DNA of 24,163 nt from Candidatus Vogelbacteria bacterium (GTDB taxonomy: Bacteria > Patescibacteria > Paceibacteria > UBA9973 > UBA12445): assembly GCA_016201425.1 (NCBI GenBank), contig JACQCW010000068.1, forward strand, positions 1-24,163. The letters run 5' to 3'. The position numbers were made by a program, and so were the translations under genes. The stretch's first letter is position 1, and each line of letters begins with the position of its first letter. The notes beneath the pieces are model-generated. The model was not told where the DNA came from, made no database searches, and saw only the letters and a program-made list of their open reading frames with translations. This document shows positions 1-8,798 of the stretch, piece after piece.

Positions 1-239
1 CTGTTTTGATTGCTCGCAGCTAGATACAACACTCTCTCTGGCTGAAGCGTCCTACCAGTTAAATATTTCTCGACATTTTGCCTTTGACCATCAAGCTCAA
101 TGAGCAATTTTAAGCATATTTTATAAGCCTCCTTATGCTTCTCTAAAAATGGATAATAAATTCTTTTAGCATGTGGTCCCAAGCCGACAAATATATAATT
201 CTTGGTATTCATGTACTTATAGTAGATTTCGCAAGACAT
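1..239 (-). CDS. Partial Rossmann-type protein, Gfo/Idh/MocA oxidoreductase-like (N-terminus only)
   Basis: The minus strand is open from an ATG at 239 to the window edge (79 codons, C-terminus outside). The translation has a hydrophobic strand followed by GLGPHAKRIYYP at about residues 19-30. That matches the glycine-rich dinucleotide-binding start of Gfo/Idh/MocA-type oxidoreductases; a family call is only tentative. Because the Rossmann strand normally begins within a few residues of the start, the second Met (residue 10, position 212) is a plausible alternative start. No Shine-Dalgarno sequence is visible before either. A good promoter lies immediately upstream (244-272) and carries one of two operator-like repeats. 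The frame is intact with normal codon use, so I am confident it is coding but not sure of the function. Confidence 0.55.
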   Translation of the reverse strand, partial: MSCEIYYKYMNTKNYIFVGLGPHAKRIYYPFLEKHKEAYKICLKLLIELDGQRQNVEKYLTGRTLQPERVLYLAASNQN

Positions 240-243
240 ACAA

Positions 244-272
244 ACAATAGACTCTGTCGAAAACTTAGACAA
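244..272 (-). promoter_or_regulatory. Promoter of the left-edge gene, overlapping an operator-like palindrome
   Basis: On the minus strand there is TTGTCT (267-272), a 17-nt spacer and TATTGT (244-249). Most of it coincides with the 26-bp repeat at 245-270. The imperfect palindrome GTCGAAAACTTAGAC (256-270, plus-strand reading) overlaps the -35 box and spacer, a classic place for a repressor site. Confidence 0.45.
245..270 (+). repeat. 26-bp repeat, copy 1 (operator candidate)
   Basis: This copy matches 913-938 at 22 of 26 positions in the same orientation. Its right part is the imperfect palindrome GTCnAAnnnTTnGAC. It lies upstream of the left-edge gene; the other copy lies upstream of both the kinase-like gene and the TrmB-like gene. 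Confidence 0.6.
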
Positions 273-299
273 CAAAAAGGGCTTCGTTATGAAGCCCTT
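271..299 (-). terminator. Rho-independent terminator of the kinase-like gene
   Basis: A 9-bp stem, AAGGGCTTC (277-285) with GAAGCCCTT (291-299), has a 5-nt loop. On the minus strand it is followed by a T-rich run (TTTTTGTT). It sits 7 nt beyond the stop codon at 306-308. Confidence 0.85.
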
Positions 300-305
300 A
301 ATCTG

Positions 306-866
306 TTACTTACAAACCTCCCGAAGTTTCGATTTGGCAATATCTAAGTCAATATTCTCAATTACGCAACTTGATACGTTTCGAGAACCGAGATGCTTCA
401 TAAAGAGACTAGCATGCATACCCATGAACTCCAGGTCCTTCTCAACCTCTAATGTAATACTCTCTTTAGAAAGTTCACGCTTTTTCCCTTTAAAATCTTT
501 ACGTCGCCTTTCACGAATGATATCAACTGGTACTCGAACAGAGATCAACACAACACTCTCAACGTTCTCAGACGTTACCAGACGCTCAAGTCGAGAAAAC
601 CCAATCTGTGGAATAAACCCACCCATATGGGTAACAGCATAATGCCAGTGGATCAAAATAGTAACATCTTTTGGCATCGACAGAATCTTCTCCACAAACA
701 TGTCTTCGATCTCGTCAAATGTCTTAAGCTTTTCCCGAAAGTAGTACTGCCTAAATAGTTCACCCGGATCAACAAATTCGATCTTACCAGTAAACTCACG
801 AAGCAACCACTCAGACAAAGTGGTCTTCCCTACCCCTTGAACACCACCTAGAAATATAAGTTTCAT
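306..866 (-). CDS. P-loop adenylate-kinase-like NTPase
   Basis: The 186-aa protein starts directly with a strand and a Walker A loop, GGVQGVGKTT at residues 7-16. It is the architecture of small nucleoside or nucleotide kinases (AAA_33 or archaeal-type adenylate kinase). A basic stretch with RERRRKDFKGKKR around residues 118-130 could act as the lid or phosphate-binding region. I infer phosphotransfer on a small molecule; the substrate cannot be read from sequence. The ATG at 866 has a good Shine-Dalgarno sequence (AAGGAG, 5 nt spacing). The gene is monocistronic: a terminator follows, and the start is divergent from the TrmB-like gene across 84 bp that contain a repeated operator-like element, so the two are probably co-regulated. 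Confidence 0.75.
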   Translation of the reverse strand: MKLIFLGGVQGVGKTTLSEWLLREFTGKIEFVDPGELFRQYYFREKLKTFDEIEDMFVEKILSMPKDVTILIHWHYAVTHMGGFIPQIGFSRLERLVTSENVESVVLISVRVPVDIIRERRRKDFKGKKRELSKESITLEVEKDLEFMGMHASLFMKHLGSRNVSSCVIENIDLDIAKSKLREVCK

Positions 867-912
867 TTTATCTCCTTTTCTAACTCCAGACTACCAAAGA
901 GACAACAATAAG

Positions 913-938
913 CAATGGACTTTGTCGAAACTTTAGAC
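913..938 (+). repeat. 26-bp repeat, copy 2 (operator candidate)
   Basis: This is the second copy of the element at 245-270. Here the palindrome is more regular: GTCGAAACTTTAGAC (924-938) has a single mismatched pair around a central C. It exactly fills the spacer of the probable TrmB-like gene promoter and lies about 50 bp upstream of the divergent kinase-like gene. Confidence 0.6.
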
Positions 939-944
939 TAAAGT
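916..944 (+). promoter_or_regulatory. Promoter of the TrmB-like gene, leaderless
   Basis: TGGACT (916-921), a 17-nt spacer and TAAAGT (939-944) end 6 nt before the ATG at 951. Transcription would therefore start at or next to the start codon. There is no Shine-Dalgarno sequence. The spacer contains the palindrome of the 26-bp repeat, which fits autoregulation. Confidence 0.45.
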
Positions 945-950
945 ATTATC

Positions 951-1688
951 ATGACTGATTTAACGGGAATTGTAAAAAATTTAGGGCTATCAGACAAGGC
1001 TGCCAAAATCTATATTGCAGCCATGGCACTCGGTGAGGCCTCGGTACAACAACTGGCCGAAACATCCAAACTTAAACGAACGTCACTTTATTATATTCTA
1101 GATGGATTAATTGATTCAGGAGTTTTGATCGCCGCCAAAACTGGCAAAAAAATTCGTTACATTCCCGAACAGCCCGAGACACTCTTAAAAATAATTAAAG
1201 AAAGAGTTTCTAATTTCGAAAACTCCGTTCAAGCCCTGGAACAAACAGCTGGCCACACAAACAGAAAACCGCGCGTCTACTTTCTCTTTGGGCCAGCCGG
1301 CTTTAAACAAGTTTGGGATATGATCTTGAAAACTAAAGAGAAAGAGTTTCGAATCATTACCGAGGGCGAAAACTTTCTCGACTATGCAAAAGAAAAATAT
1401 ATATTAGATGAGATCATCACTAAAAAGAAAAAACTGGGGGTCAGAAGCAAACAGCTTATAACGGATTCGCAGTACGCTAAATCAATTGTCGCCAAAGATA
1501 TCCGAGAGAATAGGGTGTCCAAATTTTTACCCGACATTTACAAGCTTCCCTTCACCGAAATCATAACCGAATCAATCGTAGCTTTTATCTCTCCAAGATT
1601 CAGTAATATGATATTTATCGTCGAGAACGACGCTTTTTCTAAAACCCGAAAATCAATCTTCGAATCCCTTTGGCAGTCCCTCCGTTAA
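951..1688 (+). CDS. TrmB-family transcriptional regulator
   Basis: The 245-aa protein has a winged-helix DNA-binding domain at about residues 8-75: LGLSDKAAKIYIAAMALGE, then QQLAETSKLKRTSLYYILDGL with the wing running into TGKKIRYIPEQP. This is the TrmB/Sugar_trans_reg arrangement. A short coiled segment (about 78-98) and a C-terminal sensor-like domain follow; the latter lacks an obvious ligand motif. It probably binds the palindrome at 924-938 in its own promoter and perhaps the copy at 256-270, but that is inference. The ATG lies 6 nt after a -10 box with no Shine-Dalgarno sequence. The stop codon touches the stop of the convergent giant gene, with zero bases between them and no terminator visible. 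Confidence 0.8.
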   Translation: MTDLTGIVKNLGLSDKAAKIYIAAMALGEASVQQLAETSKLKRTSLYYILDGLIDSGVLIAAKTGKKIRYIPEQPETLLKIIKERVSNFENSVQALEQTAGHTNRKPRVYFLFGPAGFKQVWDMILKTKEKEFRIITEGENFLDYAKEKYILDEIITKKKKLGVRSKQLITDSQYAKSIVAKDIRENRVSKFLPDIYKLPFTEIITESIVAFISPRFSNMIFIVENDAFSKTRKSIFESLWQSLR

Positions 1689-4600
1689 TTATCTTTCATG
1701 AGGAACACCCAACTCCTTAAGTTTATCAAGGTTCTCTAGAAAAAATTTATCTAGTGCTTGTCTATCGATGTCAGAATTCAAATCGGCAGTTGAAACCGTT
1801 TCGGCATAGTCTCTAACTCCCCAAATAGCAGCTCGCCGCTTTAACGCCTCAAATCTTGGATAATGCGCTTCTTCAGAAGTTGGAAGCCACTTTTTTTCGA
1901 GTTTTGAATATTCTAAAATATTCGGGGATTTAATTTCACCAGAGAAAGTATCTTCTAAGAAATGTACGATGGGGTTCCCTGGAATCTGCTCCAGTGATTG
2001 TAATGGTTTTTTGTAATCATCCAAAAAGCCATTAATCCCAGCATTCCTAGAGATTAAGAAATCTACCGACTCTACCCCTGCAGCTATATTGTTCTTCAAA
2101 ACATTTTTAATTGGTTCAACAGCTGTGCCATACATACCAATATCGGATATGATGACGCGATCGTTGAAACCAAACCCTAATTCACCGGCCATATATAAAT
2201 GGATATCCTGCTCGGAATTATTAACGAGGACTTTTCTCGACAAATACGCGTACACCAAATCTTTACTTGATACACCTGGATACCTTTCGGGAAATCTTTC
2301 TAACAAAATCTTGGCTGATTCATATGTGGCCAAAGAGTCGCGCGCGAGAAAAAGTATTTTGGCATTTTCTCCAACGATTGAAGCTTTCTTGAGTAAACTA
2401 TCCGCAAACGCCACAAAGACTTGGCCGATCTTCTCAGCAGCAACATCATAGAGCTCCAACACTCGATTAGGGTCAGCTGCTTCTACTTTCTGATTCAAAC
2501 CTTCGATAGTGGCCAAATCATTTGCGATATATCTTTGGGCATCTAACCTCAAAGCCAGCTTATCCTTAGGCGGTCTTGGCGCCAAGTGTCTCATAATACA
2601 GTGCTCGGCAACCCAACTTAAAAGTTTAATATCTTCGTCGTTTGGAATAGCGACTGGTTTTCCGGTTTCTTCATCTATAAAAAGATATCTATCGGTAGGT
2701 TTTGGCAAACCCTCAATAGCCACAGTCGCCTTTCCCGCAACGCCGTCATCCAAAATCTGTGTTATGTACTTTGAAGGACCCCCAGAAACATTTTTACCAC
2801 CTTTAGACAAAAGACTTATTTTTTTAGCGTATTGATCAGACTCGTGTCCGTTAATTATCTTAAAAGCATCTCTAATCACCGACCCACTATAACCTGTGTC
2901 TAACGCAAACATTTCCGAATTTATGCCAAGTTCTTCAAAATATTTGATAAATAACTTCTTTTGCTCAGGCGTTTTTATATTATCGACCAAAAGCCTTGAA
3001 ATCAGAGCCATCTTAGAAAGGTCATTTATTTTAACATCAGTGGCCAAATAGATATTCATCCCTTCCTCTAACAAAATCTCTTCATTGATAGTCATCTCCT
3101 CTTGGTTTGATAACCTTTCCCTCTTTGCCAATTCGATCAACTCTCCTCGGCGATTAACGTCAGCAAGAATGCTCCTTCTAATTATACCGGCGTAGTCGCT
3201 CTTCGCCTCCAATTCCCCTCCAAAGTATCTTGCCTTCACAGCGAGTCGAAGTGGCACTCCATCACGACCTGAGAACCAAACTCCCTTTGTAAACAATTTC
3301 TTATTTACAAAGTCGTTCATCTCCTTAAGACGTGGAATGATGTCACGACTCTCTTTTTTATACAGCTCAATACCATTTGAGAATAACCGATAACAATCAA
3401 CATAAATCCTTTCGATAAGTCCATTAACCTGCACTGAAGACATCGGTGACTTTTCAGTAAGTGAAGAAAGAAGAGATGATTCAAAATACTCCGCGATGCG
3501 CTTTGACCAAAGTAATGTAAAAGATGGAATAGACCGAGTCTTATCGAGTTTTCTATGCAAAATATCAAACTCCTTAACACTATCATCTAAGTCACTCATA
3601 ATAGATCTAGCGTGGCTACGTCCCCGCTCTAAAAGAGTATTTAGCGAGGTAACATCGTCATGATTAGACATTAAGCCAAAAGATTTCTCGGGCAAATTCG
3701 CAAATGATCTAAGATAATCTCTGCAATACAAGATTCTATTGATGTTCGGCTCAGACAGACCTTGCAACTTGATTGACTCAGTAAATTCATCCGAACCCTC
3801 CACCCCCACTCCTCTTTCAGCTCGTGAGCGCCTCTTACTAACTACTCCACTTCGAGAATAGGTCTCATCATCCTCATCGTAATCTATATTGACGATTCCC
3901 TTAAGAATTAGCGGCCTAAAGTCTGCCGACAATATCCGAACATATTCAAGTATCTTTACTCGAGACATCTGCTTAAAAGTACTGACGCCGCCTAAAGATT
4001 CCACCATGTCAATTAACGAGTCGCGGCTCACAACGTCAATAGATTCTGGAAGATAAACTCGTTTATATCCAGAAATTTCCAAAACCAATTTAGCAAATCT
4101 CTTATCCCTCTCGTCAGTCATCTCGTCAATAATTTTAGGATAATCTTTTGCAACTGAAAAGAACTGTGGGGCATCACCACGCAGTTTTGAAATAATATTT
4201 TCTACAGCACTATGAGGGTCTACCTCTAGTTTCTCCAACAACAGATGCTTCGTCGTGTCATATTCATTTGGTAAATTCCACATCTCCCAAAAAACTTTTT
4301 CAATATGATCTTCTAGTAGTTCAGGAAACGGCATAATAAAGTTATCACGCAACCTTTCAAAAATCTGAGAAGGACGGGACAGTCCCTTATATACCGGTGA
4401 CATGTCGATTTTTCCTGCCTTAGCAATACATGAAAATGTAGCTAGGCTAAAAATCATGTGACATGTCTCATCTAACCCCTTTGACGACTCCAACTTATAT
4501 TTTAGTTTTGCCTTGATATTCAATCTTTGATACAACGTCGCTAAGTCGTCAGGGATCAAGGCCAGATCACCATTTGGGACATATCTACGAAAATTCTCCA

Positions 4601-5228
4601 ACCCTCCGGAAAACTCCAAAAGATCTAAAGCAAGGGCAGTCTCAAGAGGTAGAGCCAGTTCCAATGCTTTAGCAAGTCCAAAAATCTTTGAGATATTTTC
4701 TGGCTCCAACAGTCTCTCATACTTTTTAATCTGATCCCCTATCAAAGAAAAAGTGAGAATAGAATCATCGATATCATCAACCAATCTTTCGTCCAGGGCA
4801 TAACCAACATCAGTAAGTTGCCTTATGATACCGAGTAACGGAGTCATCTTAATCCCTTCTAGACCCTGCAACATATCTGCTAATAATATCTGCTCAGACG
4901 GCTTTTCATTTACCGCAATGAGCGATTCCATAATATAAATCAAATCCTCGACCTGAGATACTTCCATCCCACTCAAATTAATTTTCTCGCCCTTTGGAAC
5001 AAACTCTTCAACCAGAGCGTCAAGATAAACAGAGTTCGTTATTGTTTTTAGTGTGTAACCTTTTGACATTAACTTACCGGTCGTATCAAAATATATGTGT
5101 TCCGCAGGGTTACTTTTGCTTTCTTTTTTCTCTTTCCACTCTTCGTAATATTTCGGACCAACCTTAGAAACAATAGAAGAAAAACCCTCCTCTCTCTTCT
5201 GCTCAATTTTTGAACTAATTTTTTCCAT
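1689..5228 (-). CDS. Giant uncharacterised protein A, with two RD...SR...DxGxxG[TS] domains
   Basis: I do not recognise this 1179-aa protein. It is a paralogue of the next gene (5234-8710), co-linear over its length with the same start (MEKI.SKIE) and end (GVPHE). The first 640 residues look helical and soluble; no signal peptide or membrane segment is seen. A central block has SGRDGVPLRLAV (GRDG 654-657) and DTGYSGS (777-783). It runs on to a very conserved stretch with KLLSWVAEHCIMRHL. A C-terminal block repeats the same signature: FLARDS (D964), YLSRK, then SDIGMYGTA (D1029). The order 'strand-RD-helix, SR strand, D-x-G-x-x-G-[ST]' recalls phosphoribosyltransferase-like folds and the uncharacterised domain next to HAD domains in COG5610-type proteins; that link is my inference. 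The start is 5 nt after the upstream stop without a Shine-Dalgarno sequence, so translation is probably coupled. Confidence 0.85.
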   Translation of the reverse strand: MEKISSKIEQKREEGFSSIVSKVGPKYYEEWKEKKESKSNPAEHIYFDTTGKLMSKGYTLKTITNSVYLDALVEEFVPKGEKINLSGMEVSQVEDLIYIMESLIAVNEKPSEQILLADMLQGLEGIKMTPLLGIIRQLTDVGYALDERLVDDIDDSILTFSLIGDQIKKYERLLEPENISKIFGLAKALELALPLETALALDLLEFSGGLENFRRYVPNGDLALIPDDLATLYQRLNIKAKLKYKLESSKGLDETCHMIFSLATFSCIAKAGKIDMSPVYKGLSRPSQIFERLRDNFIMPFPELLEDHIEKVFWEMWNLPNEYDTTKHLLLEKLEVDPHSAVENIISKLRGDAPQFFSVAKDYPKIIDEMTDERDKRFAKLVLEISGYKRVYLPESIDVVSRDSLIDMVESLGGVSTFKQMSRVKILEYVRILSADFRPLILKGIVNIDYDEDDETYSRSGVVSKRRSRAERGVGVEGSDEFTESIKLQGLSEPNINRILYCRDYLRSFANLPEKSFGLMSNHDDVTSLNTLLERGRSHARSIMSDLDDSVKEFDILHRKLDKTRSIPSFTLLWSKRIAEYFESSLLSSLTEKSPMSSVQVNGLIERIYVDCYRLFSNGIELYKKESRDIIPRLKEMNDFVNKKLFTKGVWFSGRDGVPLRLAVKARYFGGELEAKSDYAGIIRRSILADVNRRGELIELAKRERLSNQEEMTINEEILLEEGMNIYLATDVKINDLSKMALISRLLVDNIKTPEQKKLFIKYFEELGINSEMFALDTGYSGSVIRDAFKIINGHESDQYAKKISLLSKGGKNVSGGPSKYITQILDDGVAGKATVAIEGLPKPTDRYLFIDEETGKPVAIPNDEDIKLLSWVAEHCIMRHLAPRPPKDKLALRLDAQRYIANDLATIEGLNQKVEAADPNRVLELYDVAAEKIGQVFVAFADSLLKKASIVGENAKILFLARDSLATYESAKILLERFPERYPGVSSKDLVYAYLSRKVLVNNSEQDIHLYMAGELGFGFNDRVIISDIGMYGTAVEPIKNVLKNNIAAGVESVDFLISRNAGINGFLDDYKKPLQSLEQIPGNPIVHFLEDTFSGEIKSPNILEYSKLEKKWLPTSEEAHYPRFEALKRRAAIWGVRDYAETVSTADLNSDIDRQALDKFFLENLDKLKELGVPHER

Positions 5229-5233
5229 ATTAA

Positions 5234-8200
5234 TTACGATTCATGTGGCACACCTACTTCTTTAAACCTCTCCACATTTTCTAAGAAAAATTGATCCAGT
5301 GCTTGTCTGTCGATGCCAATATCAAGATCGGCAAATTTTATCGACTCCGCATAATCTTTTACGCCCCATATTGCCGTTAATCTCTTGAGTCTCTCGACGG
5401 ATGGATAATAACCTCCATTATCCGCACAAAAGGTGTCCTTCAAAAAATGAACAACCGGGTTGTCAAAGATACCATCAAGCGAGCTCATCTTTTTTTTAGT
5501 GTCATCAAGGAACCCATCAACTTCTGGATCTTTTGATATTAAAAACTCAGTAGAATCGACAGTTACTCCAAACTTTTTGCTAATTATTCTTTTAAAAAGA
5601 TCGACATCAACATCAAACATTCCCATACCGGCCAGGACAATTTTCTCTCCGGTTTTTATACCTTCAGACGTTAAGTACTCTTCAATAAAATAACTATCAA
5701 TCTCTTTCTGGAGGAACGATTCTGAGGTCTGTATGTAAAGCAGGTCTTGGTGTGACAACCCAGGATATCTTTCTGGAAATCTATCTAACAAAACTGTCGC
5801 CACCTTATGCACTGCATATAAATTCGGTGAAGAAAATACAACCTTACCACCTCCACCAAGCGACGATGCCTTCCGAAGAAGTGTATCAGCATAAGAAACA
5901 AAAATGGGGCCAATCTTAAGCGATGATATATCATACAAATCTGCTATTTGGTTTTGATATTCCTCCACTTCTGAAGGATTCGAAACTAAGGCCTCCGAGA
6001 CATGACCCAACTCAATTGCTACATACTCCATCGCATCTTCCTTTAGATCGGCCAAATTCCTTGGCGGTCTAGGTGTGAGGTGTCTCATAATGCAGTGCTC
6101 GGCAACCCAACTCAGAAGCTTTACATCTTCATTACCTGGTAAGGCGATAGGCTTGCCTGTTTCCTCGTCTATGTACAAATATCTATCAGTGGCCTTTGGT
6201 AACCTTTCAATCTTATCCACAACATCATCAGCCACGCCCTTATCCAATATACGAGTTAAGAATCTTCTGTGTCCGATATCAGCCGCAGCCGTACCCAAAG
6301 ACAACAATGCAACACGATGGCTATCCTCATCTTCAACACTTCCATATAAATACATGAATGAGTCCCGAATAACAGAACCGTCATAGCCTGTATCCACCGC
6401 CAACATTTCAGAGTTAATTTCCAGACTAGTAAAGTATTCTTTGAAACGTTCTATATCTTTATCCGTCTTCAAGTTGCTAACCAACAGTCTCGAGATATTA
6501 GCCATCTTCACAATGTCATTTACGGTCGCATCCGTTGAAAGATAGAGATCCACGCCTTCCTCCAACAATAGATCTTGACTCTTTGGTAATTTCAAATTCT
6601 TAGAACGTCGTTCTTTAATTGCTAAGTCAACGAGCTCCTTACGTCGTTCGACATTTCCAAATAAACCAGCTCGAATAATATTTTTAAATTCACTTTTTGG
6701 CCCCATATCCCCGCCAAAATATCGTGACTTCACCGCAAGTCGAAGCGGAACGCCATCACGACCCGAGAACCAGATCCCCTGTGAAAATAACTTTTTATTT
6801 ACAAACTCATTCATGGCTCGGAGGTGTGGAATAATATCAACACTTTCACTTTTGTATAATTTCACTCCCTCCACAAACAACTCAGCGCATTCTGTATATA
6901 TGTTCTTAATCATAGCCCCAATGACGTCTTCAGGTGCATTTGGTCTATCTTGCAGTATCGCCAAAAAACTCTTCTCCATAAACTCCGTTATCTTGTTTGA
7001 CCAGATCTCACTGAACGGAGGAATTTTTCGTGATTTATCTAATCGACGATGATAGATATCAAATCCTTTAGCACTGTCGTCCAAATTCCTCAATGTTTTT
7101 TTTGCTTCATTCCTGCCGTCTTCGAGCCAGAGGAGCGTCTCGGGATCGAAAAAGTCTTTTCCCAACAACCTCAATTTTTTATCTGGCCACTGGCTAAATG
7201 ACCTCATAAAATCTCTGCAGTAAAGAATCTTGCCACGCTGGTTCTCTGGTAAACCGAACCTCTCAAGTTCCAAAGAAAAGTGATCAGTTTTTTCTTCCTC
7301 ACGACTCAACCTCCTTCTCTGGCCACTCTCTCTACTTGATGCACCACGCGTATAATCTTGACCGTCATCCTTGTAATTCAACTCGGCAACGCCTACCAAA
7401 ATAAGATGTCGCAAATTAGCTGGCGAATCTTTTATAAGTTTTATAATCTTATCTGGGCGTATCTTTCGGAAAGCCTCAACTCCCCCAACTGAGTCAACGA
7501 GATTAGTTAAATAATCTCTTGTTTTTTCGTCCACCGTGCCTAACTTTGATTCAATACCATTCCATTCAATTATCTCAAGAACGATCTTAACAAACTTCTT
7601 ATCCTTTTCGTTACCCAAAAAGTCGATCAGCTGAGGAAAAGATTTTGCGATATTAAAAAAATCATTAGTTTCTAGATTCAATTTGCCAACAATTCTCTTG
7701 AGCGCCATCTCAGGGTCTGCTGGATCTTCCTCCGTTAATCTGCTTTTGACTTTTCCATCTGCCCTATTCCAAATTTCCCAAAAAACTCTTTCATATCTGT
7801 TTTCAAACCTATCAGTAAGGGGCATTACAAAATGGTTCTTTATATTCACAACAAAAGGACTAAAGATTTCATTGCCTAATTCTTTATACATTTGAGTAAG
7901 ATAATCCTCACCACCTCTGGCTAACACTGAAAATAACGCAATGCTGTATAATTGTTTTGTTAAATCATAGGGAAACACTCTTTCAAGTACGAATTTTAAC
8001 TCCTCTTTAACTCTTAAACCGCGACACAAAATACTCTGCTCTGGTAAGATGTGACTCAGCGCGCGAATATCATTTGGTAAAGACTCAGAATAATCTTTTA
8101 AGCCTCGTGACATTTCAAGTAAATCAATTGCGATACTAGTCTTAATTGGTGGCTCAACATGCAGAGCTTTTGCTAATCCAAAAATTGTAGAGATATTCTC

Positions 8201-8710
8201 TGGAACTAAGAGCTCCTCAGATTTTCTCCAGTGATCTTTAGTACTTTGGGTGGCATAGCGATTTGTGTCTAAAACATAACAAGCATCAACAAGTTGTCTA
8301 GATATAACAATAAATTGAGTATTTTCTACTCGCTCCAGATCCTTAAACATAAAAGCGGTTTTGCCTTCATCAGCAGGTTTTTTATGTTGATAAACCATGC
8401 GTTCTACAATCCGGGCAAGGTCTACAATCTGCGTTTCACTTAGATTCTTACTAACGTGATATTCGGCGCCGGGTGTAACATATTTGCCTGCAAGCGCCTC
8501 AAGATAAACTCTGTCGGTAATTGACTCTGGTGGATAATCTTTCTCTATCAAATTATTTCTTATCTCTGCTTGAATAGACGCCGATGAGATCTTCGCAACA
8601 CTTTTATCAAAACCTCTCCACTCTTGATAATACCGACTTCCAATTTCCGACAACATAGACGAAAAATCTCCGCCCTCATTCTTTTCAATTTTTGATTTTA
8701 TCTTTTCCAT
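5234..8710 (-). CDS. Giant uncharacterised protein B, tandem paralogue with a degenerate C-terminal domain
   Basis: The 1158-aa protein is homologous end to end with the downstream protein A. I place the start at ATG 8710 because it aligns with the start of A and lies just after a promoter (8729-8757); the frame extends to 8809 but that part overlaps the divergent ABC-F gene and has no counterpart in A. The central block keeps all signature residues: SGRDGVPLRLAV (D652) and DTGYDGS (D773). In the C-terminal block the signature is lost: the position of A's ARDS reads SPNL (P962, N963), SRK became SES, and DIGMYGT became GMGMFDV (G1028). So the central domain looks active and the last domain looks like a structural remnant. 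No SD is clear. The two genes form one operon; function is unknown, possibly a heteromeric pair. Confidence 0.85.
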   Translation of the reverse strand: MEKIKSKIEKNEGGDFSSMLSEIGSRYYQEWRGFDKSVAKISSASIQAEIRNNLIEKDYPPESITDRVYLEALAGKYVTPGAEYHVSKNLSETQIVDLARIVERMVYQHKKPADEGKTAFMFKDLERVENTQFIVISRQLVDACYVLDTNRYATQSTKDHWRKSEELLVPENISTIFGLAKALHVEPPIKTSIAIDLLEMSRGLKDYSESLPNDIRALSHILPEQSILCRGLRVKEELKFVLERVFPYDLTKQLYSIALFSVLARGGEDYLTQMYKELGNEIFSPFVVNIKNHFVMPLTDRFENRYERVFWEIWNRADGKVKSRLTEEDPADPEMALKRIVGKLNLETNDFFNIAKSFPQLIDFLGNEKDKKFVKIVLEIIEWNGIESKLGTVDEKTRDYLTNLVDSVGGVEAFRKIRPDKIIKLIKDSPANLRHLILVGVAELNYKDDGQDYTRGASSRESGQRRRLSREEEKTDHFSLELERFGLPENQRGKILYCRDFMRSFSQWPDKKLRLLGKDFFDPETLLWLEDGRNEAKKTLRNLDDSAKGFDIYHRRLDKSRKIPPFSEIWSNKITEFMEKSFLAILQDRPNAPEDVIGAMIKNIYTECAELFVEGVKLYKSESVDIIPHLRAMNEFVNKKLFSQGIWFSGRDGVPLRLAVKSRYFGGDMGPKSEFKNIIRAGLFGNVERRKELVDLAIKERRSKNLKLPKSQDLLLEEGVDLYLSTDATVNDIVKMANISRLLVSNLKTDKDIERFKEYFTSLEINSEMLAVDTGYDGSVIRDSFMYLYGSVEDEDSHRVALLSLGTAAADIGHRRFLTRILDKGVADDVVDKIERLPKATDRYLYIDEETGKPIALPGNEDVKLLSWVAEHCIMRHLTPRPPRNLADLKEDAMEYVAIELGHVSEALVSNPSEVEEYQNQIADLYDISSLKIGPIFVSYADTLLRKASSLGGGGKVVFSSPNLYAVHKVATVLLDRFPERYPGLSHQDLLYIQTSESFLQKEIDSYFIEEYLTSEGIKTGEKIVLAGMGMFDVDVDLFKRIISKKFGVTVDSTEFLISKDPEVDGFLDDTKKKMSSLDGIFDNPVVHFLKDTFCADNGGYYPSVERLKRLTAIWGVKDYAESIKFADLDIGIDRQALDQFFLENVERFKEVGVPHES

Positions 8711-8728
8711 ATCTTTAACTAGAATTAA

Positions 8729-8757
8729 AGTATACCTCAACCTAAATAAAACCTTAA
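8729..8757 (-). promoter_or_regulatory. Promoter of the giant gene pair
   Basis: On the minus strand there is TTAAGG (8752-8757), a 17-nt spacer and TATACT (8729-8734). The start codon at 8710 is 18 nt beyond the -10 box. This supports the shorter start over the one at 8809, which lies upstream of the promoter. Confidence 0.5.
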
Positions 8758-8798
8758 CACCCTTCCTATTCCTCTCAAGATGTTGTACTCTCTCTAAC

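Noticed and set aside
922..949. TTGTCG-16-TATTAT as the promoter of the TrmB-like gene
   Set aside because: The -10 would end one base before the ATG and transcription would start inside the gene; TGGACT-17-TAAAGT fits better.
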